The notes under the pieces are model-generated. The model did not search any database and was not told where the DNA came from. It saw only the letters and a program-made list of their open reading frames with translations. From Olivibacter sp. XZL3 (lineage in GTDB: Bacteria; Bacteroidota; Bacteroidia; Sphingobacteriales; Sphingobacteriaceae), in the NCBI RefSeq assembly GCF_004368405.1, contig NZ_SBJH01000008.1:62001-126000 (forward strand): a stretch of 64,000 nucleotides of DNA, written 5' to 3'. Shown here one piece after another: positions 1 to 8,286 of this stretch; the first letter of the stretch is position 1; each line of letters starts with the position of its first letter. The translations under genes and the position numbers were made by a program.

Positions 1-188
1 TTAAACACATGATTGTTGATGCGCTGCAACATATAATTAGGGCCGCCTTTCGATTCCGTGCGGACCTTATAAGTGTCATTGATATGGCCCGAGCCGAAGG
101 GCGCTATATCGACGGCTTTACCCTTAATCGCGAAAAAATCTACAATGGACAAGAGCTCCGTCGCCTTACTATTAGGTGTCTCAATCAT
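1..188 (-). CDS. N-acetylhexosamine kinase-like phosphotransferase (partial, N-terminus only)
   Basis: This minus-strand reading frame starts with ATG at 188 and runs off the left edge, so only 62 codons are visible. The residues FGSGHINDTY (31-40) and LQRIN (54-58) match the N-terminal nucleotide-binding lobe of the aminoglycoside phosphotransferase superfamily. They most resemble the Bacteroidota branch related to NahK and mucin-desulfating MdsC, which phosphorylates N-acetylhexosamines at C1. The gene is divergent from a GH109 alpha-N-acetylgalactosaminidase, so a role in GalNAc/GlcNAc salvage is inferred. The catalytic HxD and DFG-like motifs lie outside the window, so substrate specificity cannot be judged. 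Confidence 0.8.
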   Translation of the reverse strand, partial: MIETPNSKATELLSIVDFFAIKGKAVDIAPFGSGHINDTYKVRTESKGGPNYMLQRINNHVF

Positions 189-277
189 TAAATGTACTTA
201 ATTAGTATCGCCTTGAAAGCGACAATTTGCCGCAATATGCGAAAATGAAAAATAATTTCACACATAATTAAAAACAC

Positions 278-320
278 AACCGATTGCACAACATTTTTGA
301 AAATAGAGCAATCGGTTGCA
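278..320. promoter_or_regulatory. Paired LacI-type operator-like palindromes
   Basis: Two copies of the same 10-mer stand in inverted orientation: AACCGATTGC at 278-287 and GCAATCGGTT at 308-317. Extended by two bases, each copy is itself a near-perfect dyad around a central CpG (GCAAyCGrTTGC type), the usual form of LacI/GalR-family operators. The two centres are 30 bp apart, about three helical turns. They lie between the divergent kinase-like gene and the GH109 gene. A LacI-family repressor acting on both genes is inferred; no such regulator is encoded in the window. Confidence 0.55.
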
Positions 321-415
321 TACGATTTTATTAGAATTGTTTTTTTATGTTTGTTAACAAACGTGTTCTATAAGATGAACATTTGCATAGTATCCTAACA
401 CTCAAAAAACACCTA

Positions 416-1765
416 ATGGATAGAAGAAATTTCATAAAATCGGGTTCCATCGCTGCGGCTGCAACAAGCATACTGCCTAACACCAAGAGTTTTGCTCAAG
501 ATAAGAAAAAAATACGGCTGGCGTTTATAGGTGTAGGATTGCGTGGCAGAAACCACGTTGCATTGGCCCTAAGAAGAGACGATATCGATGTTACGGCCAT
601 ATGCGATATCCAGGAAGATTCTTTAGCAAACTGTCGGAAACAATTCCAAAAAGCAAATAAAAAATTACCGAAGGAATACACCGGAGGCTTAGATGCTTAT
701 AAAAAGCTATTAGAGAAAGAAAAGCTAGATGCCGTTGTCATCGCGACACCTTGGCAATTCCATAAAGAGCAGGCCGTGGACGCTATGAAGGCGGGTTTAT
801 ATGTGGGGTGTGAGGTAATTGCAGGTCTAACGGTTGATGATCATTGGGAGATCGTTAAAACGTCTGAACAAACGGGAAAACCGTACATGACGCTGGAAAA
901 TGTCTGCTACCGTCGGGATGTTATGGCCGTATTGAATATGGTCAGGAAAAATCTTTTTGGTGAATTGATCCATTTAGAAGGCGGTTATCAGCACGATCTG
1001 CGGGAGGTGCTCTTTAACAATGGCAAACAACCCTACGGGGGCGGTGTCGAGTACGGTCCAGAAGCAATGAGTGAAGCCCAATGGCGTACACAGTTCAACA
1101 TCGACCAAGATGGCGATCTGTATCCTACGCATGGCTTAGGTCCATTGATGCATTACGCTAATATCAACCATGGTAACCGGATGACGAATATGGTGTCTTT
1201 TTCCAGTAAGGCAAGAGGGTTGGCAGACTATGTCCAGCAGACCGCACCTGGGCATCCCAACGCAAAAATCGATTACAAAAATGGGGATGTTACAACCACA
1301 TTGATTAACTGTGCCAACGGCGAAACCCTGTTGTTATCGCATGATGTGCATTTACCAAGGCCGTATTCAATAGGCTTTCGGGTGCAAGGCACCGAAGGTC
1401 TGTGGATGGATTTAAACAACGGTATTTACATAGAAGGAAAATCGGCAAAAGGCCACGCTTGGGATGTTGCTGATGAGTGGTTGAAAAAATACGATCATCC
1501 ATTATGGGCAAAGTATGCAAATGATGCCGCCGGTGCCGGCCACGGTGGAATGGACTGGTTTGTTTTCAATGCCTTCATTGAATCGGTAAAACAAAATAGG
1601 CAAACGCCAATCGACGTTTACGATTCTGTGAGTATGAGCGTAATCACGCCTTTATCCACGCTTTCCTTGGCTGAAGGTAATAAGTCTGTTGAGATCCCGG
1701 ATTTTACGAATGGAAAATGGAAAGAACGCAAAGCTGTGTTCGCCCTCGATGATAGTGGCTTTTAG
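416..1765 (+). CDS. GH109 family alpha-N-acetylgalactosaminidase (Gfo/Idh/MocA fold)
   Basis: A 449-residue protein. The ATG at 416 is preferred over an upstream TTG at 383 because it begins with a twin-arginine signal (RRNFIK at 3-8), followed by an Ala-rich segment and a likely cleavage site after SFAQ (about residue 28). The mature part has a Rossmann NAD-binding glycine motif (GVGLRG, 39-44) and the GH109 hallmarks MTLENVCYRRDVM, GGYQHDLR, THGLGP and GHGGMDW. GH109 enzymes use NAD+ as a catalytic cofactor to remove terminal alpha-GalNAc, as in blood-group A antigen and mucin. Export through Tat with bound NAD fits a periplasmic enzyme. The neighbouring kinase-like gene suggests released GalNAc is then phosphorylated. 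A plain Gfo/Idh/MocA oxidoreductase is the alternative but less likely. Confidence 0.88.
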   Translation: MDRRNFIKSGSIAAAATSILPNTKSFAQDKKKIRLAFIGVGLRGRNHVALALRRDDIDVTAICDIQEDSLANCRKQFQKANKKLPKEYTGGLDAYKKLLEKEKLDAVVIATPWQFHKEQAVDAMKAGLYVGCEVIAGLTVDDHWEIVKTSEQTGKPYMTLENVCYRRDVMAVLNMVRKNLFGELIHLEGGYQHDLREVLFNNGKQPYGGGVEYGPEAMSEAQWRTQFNIDQDGDLYPTHGLGPLMHYANINHGNRMTNMVSFSSKARGLADYVQQTAPGHPNAKIDYKNGDVTTTLINCANGETLLLSHDVHLPRPYSIGFRVQGTEGLWMDLNNGIYIEGKSAKGHAWDVADEWLKKYDHPLWAKYANDAAGAGHGGMDWFVFNAFIESVKQNRQTPIDVYDSVSMSVITPLSTLSLAEGNKSVEIPDFTNGKWKERKAVFALDDSGF

Positions 1766-1786
1766 CCCGTGTTTGGATAATTGCTT

Positions 1787-1817
1787 GGCCGTAGGGAAAA
1801 CTCTACGGCCTTTTTTA
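1787..1817 (+). terminator. Intrinsic terminator after GH109 gene
   Basis: GGCCGTAGGG and CTCTACGGCC form an almost perfect 10-bp stem around an AAAA loop, followed directly by six T residues. It lies 22 bp past the GH109 stop codon and upstream of queE. Confidence 0.9.
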
Positions 1818-1875
1818 TGGAAATCCATGTCTATATAGATTACTGACGACTGACAAGCAGAAATGAAAAAATAAC

Positions 1876-1883
1876 TACCTTTG
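1876..1883 (+). promoter_or_regulatory. -7 box of queE promoter (TACCTTTG)
   Basis: A perfect match to the Bacteroidota -7 consensus TAnnTTTG ends only 7 nt before the queE ATG. Transcription would start at or within a few bases of the start codon, so the mRNA is probably leaderless or nearly so. Confidence 0.7.
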
Positions 1884-1890
1884 CAGCATT

Positions 1891-2514
1891 ATGTCAAAAA
1901 GGGTTCCAGAAGACGGTACGCTTCTTCCTCTTATGGAAGAATTCTATACTATTCAAGGCGAAGGGTATCATACCGGAAAGGCCGCCTATTTTATACGATT
2001 AGGGGGGTGCGATGTCGGCTGCCATTGGTGTGATGTCAAAGAAAGTTGGGATGCCGATTTACATCCTTTAACCAAAGCCGACGACATTATTAAAAACGCA
2101 TCACAATACCCGGCGAAAACCGTCGTGATTACCGGTGGTGAGCCTTTAATCTATAATCTAGATTATTTAACAAAGGGCTTACAGAATGCAGGCATCAAGA
2201 CCTTCATTGAAACTTCCGGTGCCTATCCTTTGAGTGGCCATTGGGATTGGGTTTGCCTATCTCCAAAGAAATTTAAGTCGCCCTTACCGGACGTGATTGA
2301 AGCCGCAGGCGAGTTGAAAGTCATCGTTTTTAACAAAAGTGATTTTGAATGGGCCGAGAAATACGCCCTTCAAGTTCCCGCCGGAAGAAAATTGTACTTA
2401 CAACCGGAATGGTCTAAAGCAGAGCAGATGACGCCGCTTATCATTGATTATGTAAAGGAAAACCCAAAATGGGAAATCTCGCTGCAAACACATAAATATC
2501 TCAATATTCCATAA
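1891..2514 (+). CDS. queE: 7-carboxy-7-deazaguanine synthase QueE
   Basis: A 207-residue radical-SAM enzyme that ring-contracts 6-carboxytetrahydropterin to 7-carboxy-7-deazaguanine, the committed step toward queuosine in tRNA. The cluster cysteines C40, C44 and C47 have CX3CX2C spacing (CDVGCHWC). FYTIQGEGYHTGK (19-31) is the QueE substrate-loop signature and TGGEPL is the SAM-binding GGE motif. The length is normal for the short QueE type found in Bacteroidota. No other queuosine gene is adjacent. Confidence 0.95.
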   Translation: MSKRVPEDGTLLPLMEEFYTIQGEGYHTGKAAYFIRLGGCDVGCHWCDVKESWDADLHPLTKADDIIKNASQYPAKTVVITGGEPLIYNLDYLTKGLQNAGIKTFIETSGAYPLSGHWDWVCLSPKKFKSPLPDVIEAAGELKVIVFNKSDFEWAEKYALQVPAGRKLYLQPEWSKAEQMTPLIIDYVKENPKWEISLQTHKYLNIP

Positions 2515-2573
2515 CATTTAAGCGTTTATTTTAGCTATTTTTTAGCCGATGTAAAAGAGGGTGTTTCTTCTGA

Positions 2574-2581
2574 TACCTTTG
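2574..2581 (+). promoter_or_regulatory. -7 box (TACCTTTG) of SMR transporter promoter
   Basis: A perfect TAnnTTTG match ending 22 nt upstream of the SMR transporter ATG, which gives a short normal leader. Confidence 0.65.
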
Positions 2582-2603
2582 CACGCACAGAAAAAAAACA
2601 ATT

Positions 2604-2921
2604 ATGGCTTGGGTTTATCTTATTATTGCCGGCTTGTTTGAAGTAGGCTTCACATCCTGCTTAAAACTGTCGAACAATTTTAGCAACGTTAAATGGTCTG
2701 TCGGATTTTTTATTTGTATTTCGCTCAGCTTTTTACTTCTCAATAAGGCGATACAACAGATTCCGATCGGCACAGGTTATGCAGTGTGGACAGGCATCGG
2801 AGCTGTAGGAACCGTGATTATGGGCATCATCCTATATAAGGAGCCCTCGGATTTTTGGCGACTGTTTTTTATATTCACCTTGATTGCTTCTATAGTTGGC
2901 CTGAAAGTCGTTTCAAAGTAA
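2604..2921 (+). CDS. SMR family transporter, SugE/Gdx-like
   Basis: A 105-residue protein with four predicted membrane helices, the canonical size of the small multidrug resistance family. It carries the essential membrane glutamate in helix 1 (E13, in AGLFEVGF) and the motif GTGYAVWTGIGAVG in helix 3. That motif and the short loops resemble the SugE/Gdx branch (guanidinium export) more than EmrE. The protein would work as an antiparallel dimer in the inner membrane, exchanging protons for a cation. No guanidine riboswitch is visible in the short upstream gap. The gene has its own promoter and is convergent with rnhA. Confidence 0.88.
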   Translation: MAWVYLIIAGLFEVGFTSCLKLSNNFSNVKWSVGFFICISLSFLLLNKAIQQIPIGTGYAVWTGIGAVGTVIMGIILYKEPSDFWRLFFIFTLIASIVGLKVVSK

Positions 2922-3013
2922 GCTTAGCAATAATTTTAACGCCGTGCTTCATTTCCTTTTGTTGATTTCTGTAGGCTCGGCAGAGAATACGACTCCCATT
3001 AACTACCGACTCA

Positions 3014-3478
3014 CTAAGCAGTGCTGTTTTCCATTTCGAAAACACGGTCGATTTTGTGGTTCTGTTTATCTTTACCTGCTTGGACGGCAAGTTGATCACA
3101 ACGTTCGTTTTCCGGATGCCCTGCATGTCCCTTTACCCATACGAATTTAACCTGATGCAGCTTGTAAACCTGTAAGAATCGCAACCATAAATCCATATTT
3201 TTCTTGCCGGCAAATCCCTTTTTTAGCCAGCCAAAAACCCATTTTTTCTCGACTGCGTCAATCACATATTTTGAATCTGAATAGATAACAACCTCGTTTC
3301 CCGGTTTCTTTAGCGCTTCCAGACCGACAATAACTGCTAATAACTCCATTCTGTTGTTCGTGGTTTTTCTAAATCCCTCCGATATCTCCTTGTAGTATTG
3401 TCCCGCTCGAAGAATCACGCCGTAGCCTCCAGGACCGGGGTTGCCGCTCGACGCTCCATCTGTATATATTTCAATCAT
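3014..3478 (-). CDS. rnhA: Ribonuclease HI
   Basis: A 154-residue RNase H that cuts the RNA strand of RNA-DNA hybrids. All four metal-binding carboxylates are present: D7 (YTDGASSGNPG), E45 (NRMELLA), D68 (YSDSKYV) and D128 (NERCDQLA). The catalytic-loop histidine is H118 in KGHAGHPEN. The length and the intact basic handle-like segment (WVFGWLKKGF) match the E. coli-type enzyme. Transcription probably starts from a TATCTTTG box only 5 nt before the ATG. Confidence 0.96.
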   Translation of the reverse strand: MIEIYTDGASSGNPGPGGYGVILRAGQYYKEISEGFRKTTNNRMELLAVIVGLEALKKPGNEVVIYSDSKYVIDAVEKKWVFGWLKKGFAGKKNMDLWLRFLQVYKLHQVKFVWVKGHAGHPENERCDQLAVQAGKDKQNHKIDRVFEMENSTA

Positions 3479-3483
3479 TGAGA

Positions 3484-3491
3484 CAAAGATA
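3484..3491 (-). promoter_or_regulatory. -7 box of rnhA promoter (TATCTTTG)
   Basis: A perfect TAnnTTTG on the minus strand whose last base is only 5 nt before the rnhA ATG at 3478. A leaderless transcript is expected. Confidence 0.65.
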
Positions 3492-3770
3492 AGGGATAGA
3501 ATCGAGTATGTTCAGTAAAAACGCCTAAAGACGGTAGGTGTCTCAGTGTCTGTTTTTTATGCATACATATGCAAAGTGGCGAGCCCTATACCTCTCTTTT
3601 AGGCTATTTACCAGGTGTGGTTCGAAATTTACGAGGCCAGGTTCTGGAAAATAGCAGTGAGTGGTTTTACACATAGCGCTTTTTTGTTATGGCAATAAGT
3701 TTCATCGAGCTACGCACTACAGGCCCGTTTTGTTTGGGCAACAACAAGAAAGCGTAAAATATCGCCTACA
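3492..3770. other. Intergenic region rnhA to ECF operon, nothing recognised
   Basis: About 280 bp between the rnhA promoter and the 3' end of the ECF-sigma operon. I see no ORF with coding character, no strong hairpin with a T-run, and no tRNA-like fold. Confidence 0.5.
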
Positions 3771-4367
3771 TTAATTCCTGAACTGGTCTTCCAATTTCTT
3801 GAGCTTGTTGATCATCTCCTCCAGTCGCTCGCTTTCCTTTTTTATATAAACCTTCATTAACACAAAATAACAGATCAAAAACCACACAACGGTTGCAACA
3901 ATAAATAAGGCCAATGCAAATGTAGAGACATAGAAGGACATTTCAATCAGGTATAAGCCCAATGCGATCGATAGGCAGATGGTATAAATGGTGTAGTTTC
4001 TGGTATTTAATCTATAGCGATGCTGTTTATACGCCTGCAAATAGGCTATATATGCTTCCGGCTTGTTCAGCAAGCGTTCGCTGTTGTTTATCGACCTATA
4101 GTCTTTTACTTGTATTAGCATATAATATACCAAGCAGGTGATTACGATAAACATTGATAACAAGGTGGTCCAAGTATGAAACCGGAAAGATATAAATATA
4201 TAAAGCGTTATCAAGACAATTACAGCAATGCTGATAACGTGACTTAGAAGTTTGGTTGTGTATTTGTTCTTTGTCTGTTTAACAGTAGTTAAGATAGCAT
4301 CATAGCTAACGCCTTCATGTTCCTGCTGCACGTGCCAAAGCTGTTTTAATTCATTAAAATCTTTCAT
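3771..4367 (-). CDS. Four-helix membrane protein coupled to ECF sigma factor (possible anti-sigma)
   Basis: A 198-residue protein of no family I can name. A cytoplasmic N-terminal segment of about 38 residues (starting MKDFNELKQLWHVQQE) is followed by four hydrophobic helices at about 39-60, 66-86, 123-143 and 150-172. The charged C-terminal tail is probably a short coiled coil (KKESERLEEMINKLKKLEDQF). Its start overlaps the end of the sigma-factor gene by 14 nt, so the two are translationally coupled. ECF factors are often followed by their membrane-bound inhibitor, so an anti-sigma role is inferred. It lacks a periplasmic FecR domain and a zinc-binding HxxxCxxC motif. Confidence 0.65.
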   Translation of the reverse strand: MKDFNELKQLWHVQQEHEGVSYDAILTTVKQTKNKYTTKLLSHVISIAVIVLITLYIFISFRFHTWTTLLSMFIVITCLVYYMLIQVKDYRSINNSERLLNKPEAYIAYLQAYKQHRYRLNTRNYTIYTICLSIALGLYLIEMSFYVSTFALALFIVATVVWFLICYFVLMKVYIKKESERLEEMINKLKKLEDQFRN

Positions 4368-4851
4368 GGCGATTATAAATTTCTGTTAGCTTACTTTTAA
4401 TGCGATGTATTTTGACGCGGAGATTTCCCTCCGATATGCCTGATATTTCTGCAATTTCCTGGTAGGGAATTTCGTCTAATACCATTGTTATGATAATTCT
4501 TTCATTTTCTTCGAGTTGTGCTATGCATTTGTATAATTGATTTACCTGTTCCTGTTTGTCTGAAGTTTCTTCAGCCTTTGTTTCAATAATTCTGTCGTTG
4601 ATTTCGTCGGTTGCCTTTCTCTTTTCAACCCGAAGAAAAGAAAGGCATGTATTGACGGCGATACGGTAAATCCAGGTTGAAATTTGGGATTGGTTTCTGA
4701 ATCGATCAAGGTTTTGCCAAACTTTGATAAAAGTTTCTTGCATAAGATCATTTGCAGCCTCACTATCTCCGGTATATCCATAACAGAGGTGGTATACCTT
4801 TCTGTTATTTTTATCAAAAATATCCTTAAACAGGGCCTCTTTTCGCTTCAT
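4354..4851 (-). CDS. ECF-type RNA polymerase sigma factor
   Basis: A 165-residue sigma-70-family protein with only regions 2 and 4. Region 2 includes the core-binding and -10-melting helix (NDLMQETFIKVWQNLDRF, about 34-51) and STWIYRIAVN. Region 4 is a helix-turn-helix (EIAEISGISEGNLRVKIHRI, about 131-150). It would redirect RNA polymerase to a small regulon in response to a signal, probably sensed through the membrane protein encoded just downstream. It is divergent from the glutamate symporter gene, with 175 bp between them. Confidence 0.92.
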   Translation of the reverse strand: MKRKEALFKDIFDKNNRKVYHLCYGYTGDSEAANDLMQETFIKVWQNLDRFRNQSQISTWIYRIAVNTCLSFLRVEKRKATDEINDRIIETKAEETSDKQEQVNQLYKCIAQLEENERIIITMVLDEIPYQEIAEISGISEGNLRVKIHRIKSKLTEIYNRHERF

Positions 4852-5026
4852 TTTCTTAGCAACTTAGGTTTAGACTAATGGAATTAGCTTGTGTTACATT
4901 TTTTAATATTTTTCGCTTCAGTTTAGAAGGCGAAATGGTTTTGTCTTTGGTAAAATTACATCTATTTGTTGGAAGCTTAGTCTAAATAGTTATTTTTGTG
5001 GAATTGCGAACCGCTTAAAATTTTAT

Positions 5027-6448
5027 ATGAAGTCAAAATCTGCTGTATTTTTCACCCTAATAACCGTAAGTATTGCCGCTTTGTTATATGCCGTTGATTT
5101 TATTTTTAATGCCGTCCCCTCACAGGTCCTTTTCGTGTTTAGGTGGTTGGCTGTAATCGGTTTAATACTTTATGGATTTAGGAAAAGGACGCTGACAACG
5201 TGGATCTTGATTTCACTGGTGATAGGAGCGAGTGTGGGGCATGATTGGCCTCAGGCCGGGATAAGTCTTCAAGTGGCAAGTAAAGCATTTCTTAAGCTAA
5301 TCAAAACGATCGTGTCTCCGCTTATCTTCGCAACCTTGGTTTACGGTATTGCAGGGCATTCCGATATCAAACAAGTAGGGAGGATGGGATGGAAGTCGCT
5401 GCTCTATTTCGAAGTAGTTACCACCATTGCGCTGTTTATTGGTTTAGCGGCAATTAATATCAGCAAGGCCGGCATGGGAATTATTCCTCCAGCTAATCAA
5501 CATGAAGAGCTACCGGATGTTAAACCACAAACAGTCAGTGATATAATCCTTCATATCTTTCCGGAAAACATCGCGAAATCGGTGGCTGAGGGCGAAGTTT
5601 TACAAGTCGTCATTTTCAGTGTAATATTCGGCTTAGCGTTGATTATGGTGCCTGAGAAAAAGCGTGCGCCCATGGTGAATTTCACGGAAAGCTTGTCGGA
5701 AGTGATGTTCAAATTCACCAATATTGTGATGTATTTCGCACCTATCGGTGTAGGTGCCGCAATGGCCTATACTGTCGGCCATATGGGGCTGGGCGTTTTG
5801 GTGAATCTCTTCCAGCTCTTGGCGACATTGTATGTTTCACTTCTCGCTTTTATTTTATTGGTGTTGCTGCCTATCGGCTTAATCATTGGTTTACCTATTA
5901 AACGTTTCGTGAAAGCGGTCGGTGAACCGGTATCCATCGCCTTCGCAACAACGAGTTCGGAAGCCGCTCTGCCCCGGGCAATGGAAGCGATGGAGAGTAT
6001 TGGCGTGCCACGGAAAATAGTGGCTTTTGTAATGCCTACTGGTTATAGTTTTAATCTGGATGGCACAACGCTTTACCTTTCCTTGGCTAGCGTATTCGTT
6101 GCGCAAGCGGCGGGTATCGACTTGTCGTTCGGTGAGCAGCTCTTAATGGTTTTTACCTTAATGATCACAAGTAAAGGGGTCGCAGGTATTCCACGCGCTT
6201 CCTTGGTCATTTTGATGGGTACCGCAGCTTCCTTTGGTTTACCGGTTTGGCCCATTTTTATTATTCTCGGTATTGACGAGCTAATGGACATGGCCAGAAC
6301 TTCAGTCAACGTGTTGGGGAACTGCTTGGCTGCGGTGGTGGTGGCGAAGTGGGAAAACGAATTTAACCCCCATGCGGTAAATGAAGAGATAATGGATACT
6401 GAAATCGAGCCTGCGCATACTGACCGCTCTAAAGCTGTCGAATCTTAA
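5027..6448 (+). CDS. Glutamate/aspartate:cation symporter, GltP/GltT-like (DAACS family)
   Basis: A 473-residue inner-membrane transporter. It has the two re-entrant hairpin signatures TTSSEAALPR (308-317) and ITSKGVAGIPR (380-390), the NLDGT motif in helix 7 (343-347) and the helix-8 motif DMARTSVNVLGN (421-432). By alignment with the GltPh family, D421 would bind the substrate amino group and R424 its side-chain carboxylate. This favours glutamate/aspartate over C4-dicarboxylates. The position equal to the GltPh sodium-site Asp is N432, as in proton-linked GltP/GltT. The N-terminus carries one or two extra hydrophobic segments. A small membrane-anchored protein follows in the same direction. 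Confidence 0.88.
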   Translation: MKSKSAVFFTLITVSIAALLYAVDFIFNAVPSQVLFVFRWLAVIGLILYGFRKRTLTTWILISLVIGASVGHDWPQAGISLQVASKAFLKLIKTIVSPLIFATLVYGIAGHSDIKQVGRMGWKSLLYFEVVTTIALFIGLAAINISKAGMGIIPPANQHEELPDVKPQTVSDIILHIFPENIAKSVAEGEVLQVVIFSVIFGLALIMVPEKKRAPMVNFTESLSEVMFKFTNIVMYFAPIGVGAAMAYTVGHMGLGVLVNLFQLLATLYVSLLAFILLVLLPIGLIIGLPIKRFVKAVGEPVSIAFATTSSEAALPRAMEAMESIGVPRKIVAFVMPTGYSFNLDGTTLYLSLASVFVAQAAGIDLSFGEQLLMVFTLMITSKGVAGIPRASLVILMGTAASFGLPVWPIFIILGIDELMDMARTSVNVLGNCLAAVVVAKWENEFNPHAVNEEIMDTEIEPAHTDRSKAVES

Positions 6449-6489
6449 TCTGCCTACAAAAAGAATACGCTTTTCAAAAACTATATATT

Positions 6490-6993
6490 ATGAGTGAACG
6501 CTCTAAAAAAATCTTTCTTTATATCTGTATTATTGTGCCTTTTTTAGGCTACTGCATCTTTTACTATAGTAATATGATAAAAAATGCGCCTTTTCGATTT
6601 TCCGATTTCGAATCGATAGAATTCAGCTACGGCTCCCCCGACAATATGCTGAATAGCTATAATTCTAAAACGCAAGCCTATCAATTTGTAAATAGGAGAG
6701 ACTCTATCATTAAAAGCACCTTAAAGTTACGGAAGGATGATCTGCTGTATCTTCATCGGAAGGCCACTGAATATGGTTTTTGGAATTTTCCGGAGGACAT
6801 GACCGGCAAAGTGGCGACTGCCGACACAGCGAAGCAAGTGGTACGTTTTTTCCTTAAACTAAACTACAAAGAAAAAAGTAAGCAGGTACTTTTTGATTCC
6901 AACTATCAAGGTGACCCTAAGCTTATCGATGCAGCGAAAACAATGGTCGGTGAAGTACAGCGCGTTTTAGACGATGCGGAAGATAGAAATTGA
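6490..6993 (+). CDS. Hypothetical membrane-anchored protein
   Basis: A 167-residue protein I do not recognise. One N-terminal hydrophobic helix (about residues 8-29) probably anchors it in the inner membrane with a soluble extracytoplasmic domain outside. The soluble part is charged, without cysteines or clear catalytic motifs. It lies 41 bp behind the glutamate symporter gene and may be cotranscribed. No function is assigned. Confidence 0.65.
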   Translation: MSERSKKIFLYICIIVPFLGYCIFYYSNMIKNAPFRFSDFESIEFSYGSPDNMLNSYNSKTQAYQFVNRRDSIIKSTLKLRKDDLLYLHRKATEYGFWNFPEDMTGKVATADTAKQVVRFFLKLNYKEKSKQVLFDSNYQGDPKLIDAAKTMVGEVQRVLDDAEDRN

Positions 6994-7086
6994 GCTTAGG
7001 CCGAAGGACGGGTGCAAATGTTATAGGGTTAGCAAACAATCAATCGCTAAAAACGAATAGTTCTTGCGAGTTTAAAATATAAAGTG

Positions 7087-7094
7087 TATCTTTG
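7087..7094 (+). promoter_or_regulatory. -7 box (TATCTTTG) of rplU-rpmA promoter
   Basis: A perfect TAnnTTTG match 47 nt upstream of rplU. A TTG triplet at 7064-7066 sits 20 nt upstream of the box, the expected -33 position. Confidence 0.75.
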
Positions 7095-7141
7095 CGCTTC
7101 GAATTTCAAAACAAATAAAATTATTATCTAAACAATTAACA

Positions 7142-7453
7142 ATGTACGCAATAGTAAATATAGCCGGACAGCAATTCAAGGTTGCAAAAGACCAGCATCT
7201 TTTTGTGCACCGTTTACAGGGAGATGAGGGCGCTAGTATTGAATTTGACAATGTATTGTTAGCAGAAGATGGTGGCAAGTTTACAGTTGGGACTCCAAGT
7301 GTAGCTGGTGCTAAAGTTTCGGCTAAAATTTTGTCACATTTAAAGGGAGATAAAGTGATTGTTTTCAAAAAGAAACGCCGTAAGGGTTACAAAAAGAAAA
7401 ACGGACATCGTCAACAATTCACTAAAATTCAGATTACAGATATTACTCTATAA
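7142..7453 (+). CDS. rplU: 50S ribosomal protein L21
   Basis: A 103-residue protein with the typical L21 opening ([14 protein letters not shown]) and the basic C-terminal signature [17 protein letters not shown] that contacts 23S rRNA. The length is normal. It is the first gene of the usual rplU-rpmA operon, with a 46-bp gap to rpmA. Confidence 0.98.
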   Translation: MYAIVNIAGQQFKVAKDQHLFVHRLQGDEGASIEFDNVLLAEDGGKFTVGTPSVAGAKVSAKILSHLKGDKVIVFKKKRRKGYKKKNGHRQQFTKIQITDITL

Positions 7454-7499
7454 TTGTTTTTTAAATAGACAGCTTAGCTGTCATAAATAAAAATAAGAT

Positions 7500-7772
7500 A
7501 TGGCTCATAAAAAAGGTGCGGGTAGTTCGAAGAACGGTCGCGAATCTCATAGCAAAAGATTAGGTGTTAAAATTTTTGGCGGTCAAGCTGCTATTGCAGG
7601 AAATATTATTGTACGTCAAAGAGGAACTAAACACCATCCAGATAAAAATGTAGGAATAGGTAAAGATCATACATTGTTTGCATTAGTTGATGGTAAAGTT
7701 GTGTTTACCAAGAAAGCAAATAATAAGTCTTACGTATCGGTTGTTCCAGCTGAAGCTAAAGCAGAAGCTTAA
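7500..7772 (+). CDS. rpmA: 50S ribosomal protein L27
   Basis: A 90-residue protein starting [16 protein letters not shown], with the signature [21 protein letters not shown]. The flexible N-terminus reaches the peptidyl-transferase centre. The mature-type N-terminus is encoded directly, so the cleaved leader found in Firmicutes L27 is absent. It is followed by a clear terminator. Confidence 0.98.
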   Translation: MAHKKGAGSSKNGRESHSKRLGVKIFGGQAAIAGNIIVRQRGTKHHPDKNVGIGKDHTLFALVDGKVVFTKKANNKSYVSVVPAEAKAEA

Positions 7773-7797
7773 GACCGAAAGAAATCATATTAGAAAG

Positions 7798-7825
7798 AAA
7801 CCGCAAGCATTTTGTTTGCGGTTTC
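7798..7825 (+). terminator. Terminator after rplU-rpmA
   Basis: AAACCGCAA (7798-7806) pairs with TTTGCGGTTT (7814-7823) around a short loop and is followed by CTTT. It lies 26 bp after the rpmA stop codon. Confidence 0.8.
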
Positions 7826-7826
7826 T

Positions 7827-8286
7827 TTAGTTTTAGACGGTAGACTCAGGCTTGGTTCTGAGGTTTAAGTTATACCTGCCCGAGACAGGCTGGCATATAG
7901 GCTGTAGGCGTTGCTTCGCCTTGAAGTATGTCTGTTCCGAGCTAGAAACTAAGCCCTATTGACAGCTCGCTGCCAATTATTAGCTGCTTTCCCTTGTAAA
8001 AATTTTGTTATTTACTGCGTGCTGAAAAATTTCGTGCTTTTTCCAGACCAATTCATGGCGGCCATGGACGGGAAAACGCCGGAAACCTCGTTTTGTTAGT
8101 TGTTGGTATACAGGGATTTATGTTTTTTCATTTCGATTTCTTATGATTGATTTGTGTTAATTTTCAATGAAATGTAAAATACGTTAATAAAATTATCAGA
8201 AAAGATCTAAAATGTTGCGAATATTGAATAGTTTTTCGTTAATTTGTATACATTTATAATAAATAAGCTAAGTAAAAAATAAATTT
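7827..8286. other. 460-bp intergenic region upstream of asnB
   Basis: No coding frame of convincing character. Two small hairpins are visible: CCTG/CAGG around position 7885, and AGGCG/CGCCT around 7908-7922. The last 130 bp are strongly AT-rich and must hold the asnB promoter. A degenerate TATACATTTA near 8250 is the best box I can see. No riboswitch fold is recognised. Confidence 0.4.

Noticed and set aside
9-191. 60-codon plus-strand ORF at the left edge
   Set aside because: The minus strand here encodes the conserved start of a phosphotransferase (FGSGHINDTY), so this frame is its shadow.
7827-8286. Possible riboswitch or small RNA before asnB
   Set aside because: Only small weak hairpins are visible and no known aptamer core could be matched.
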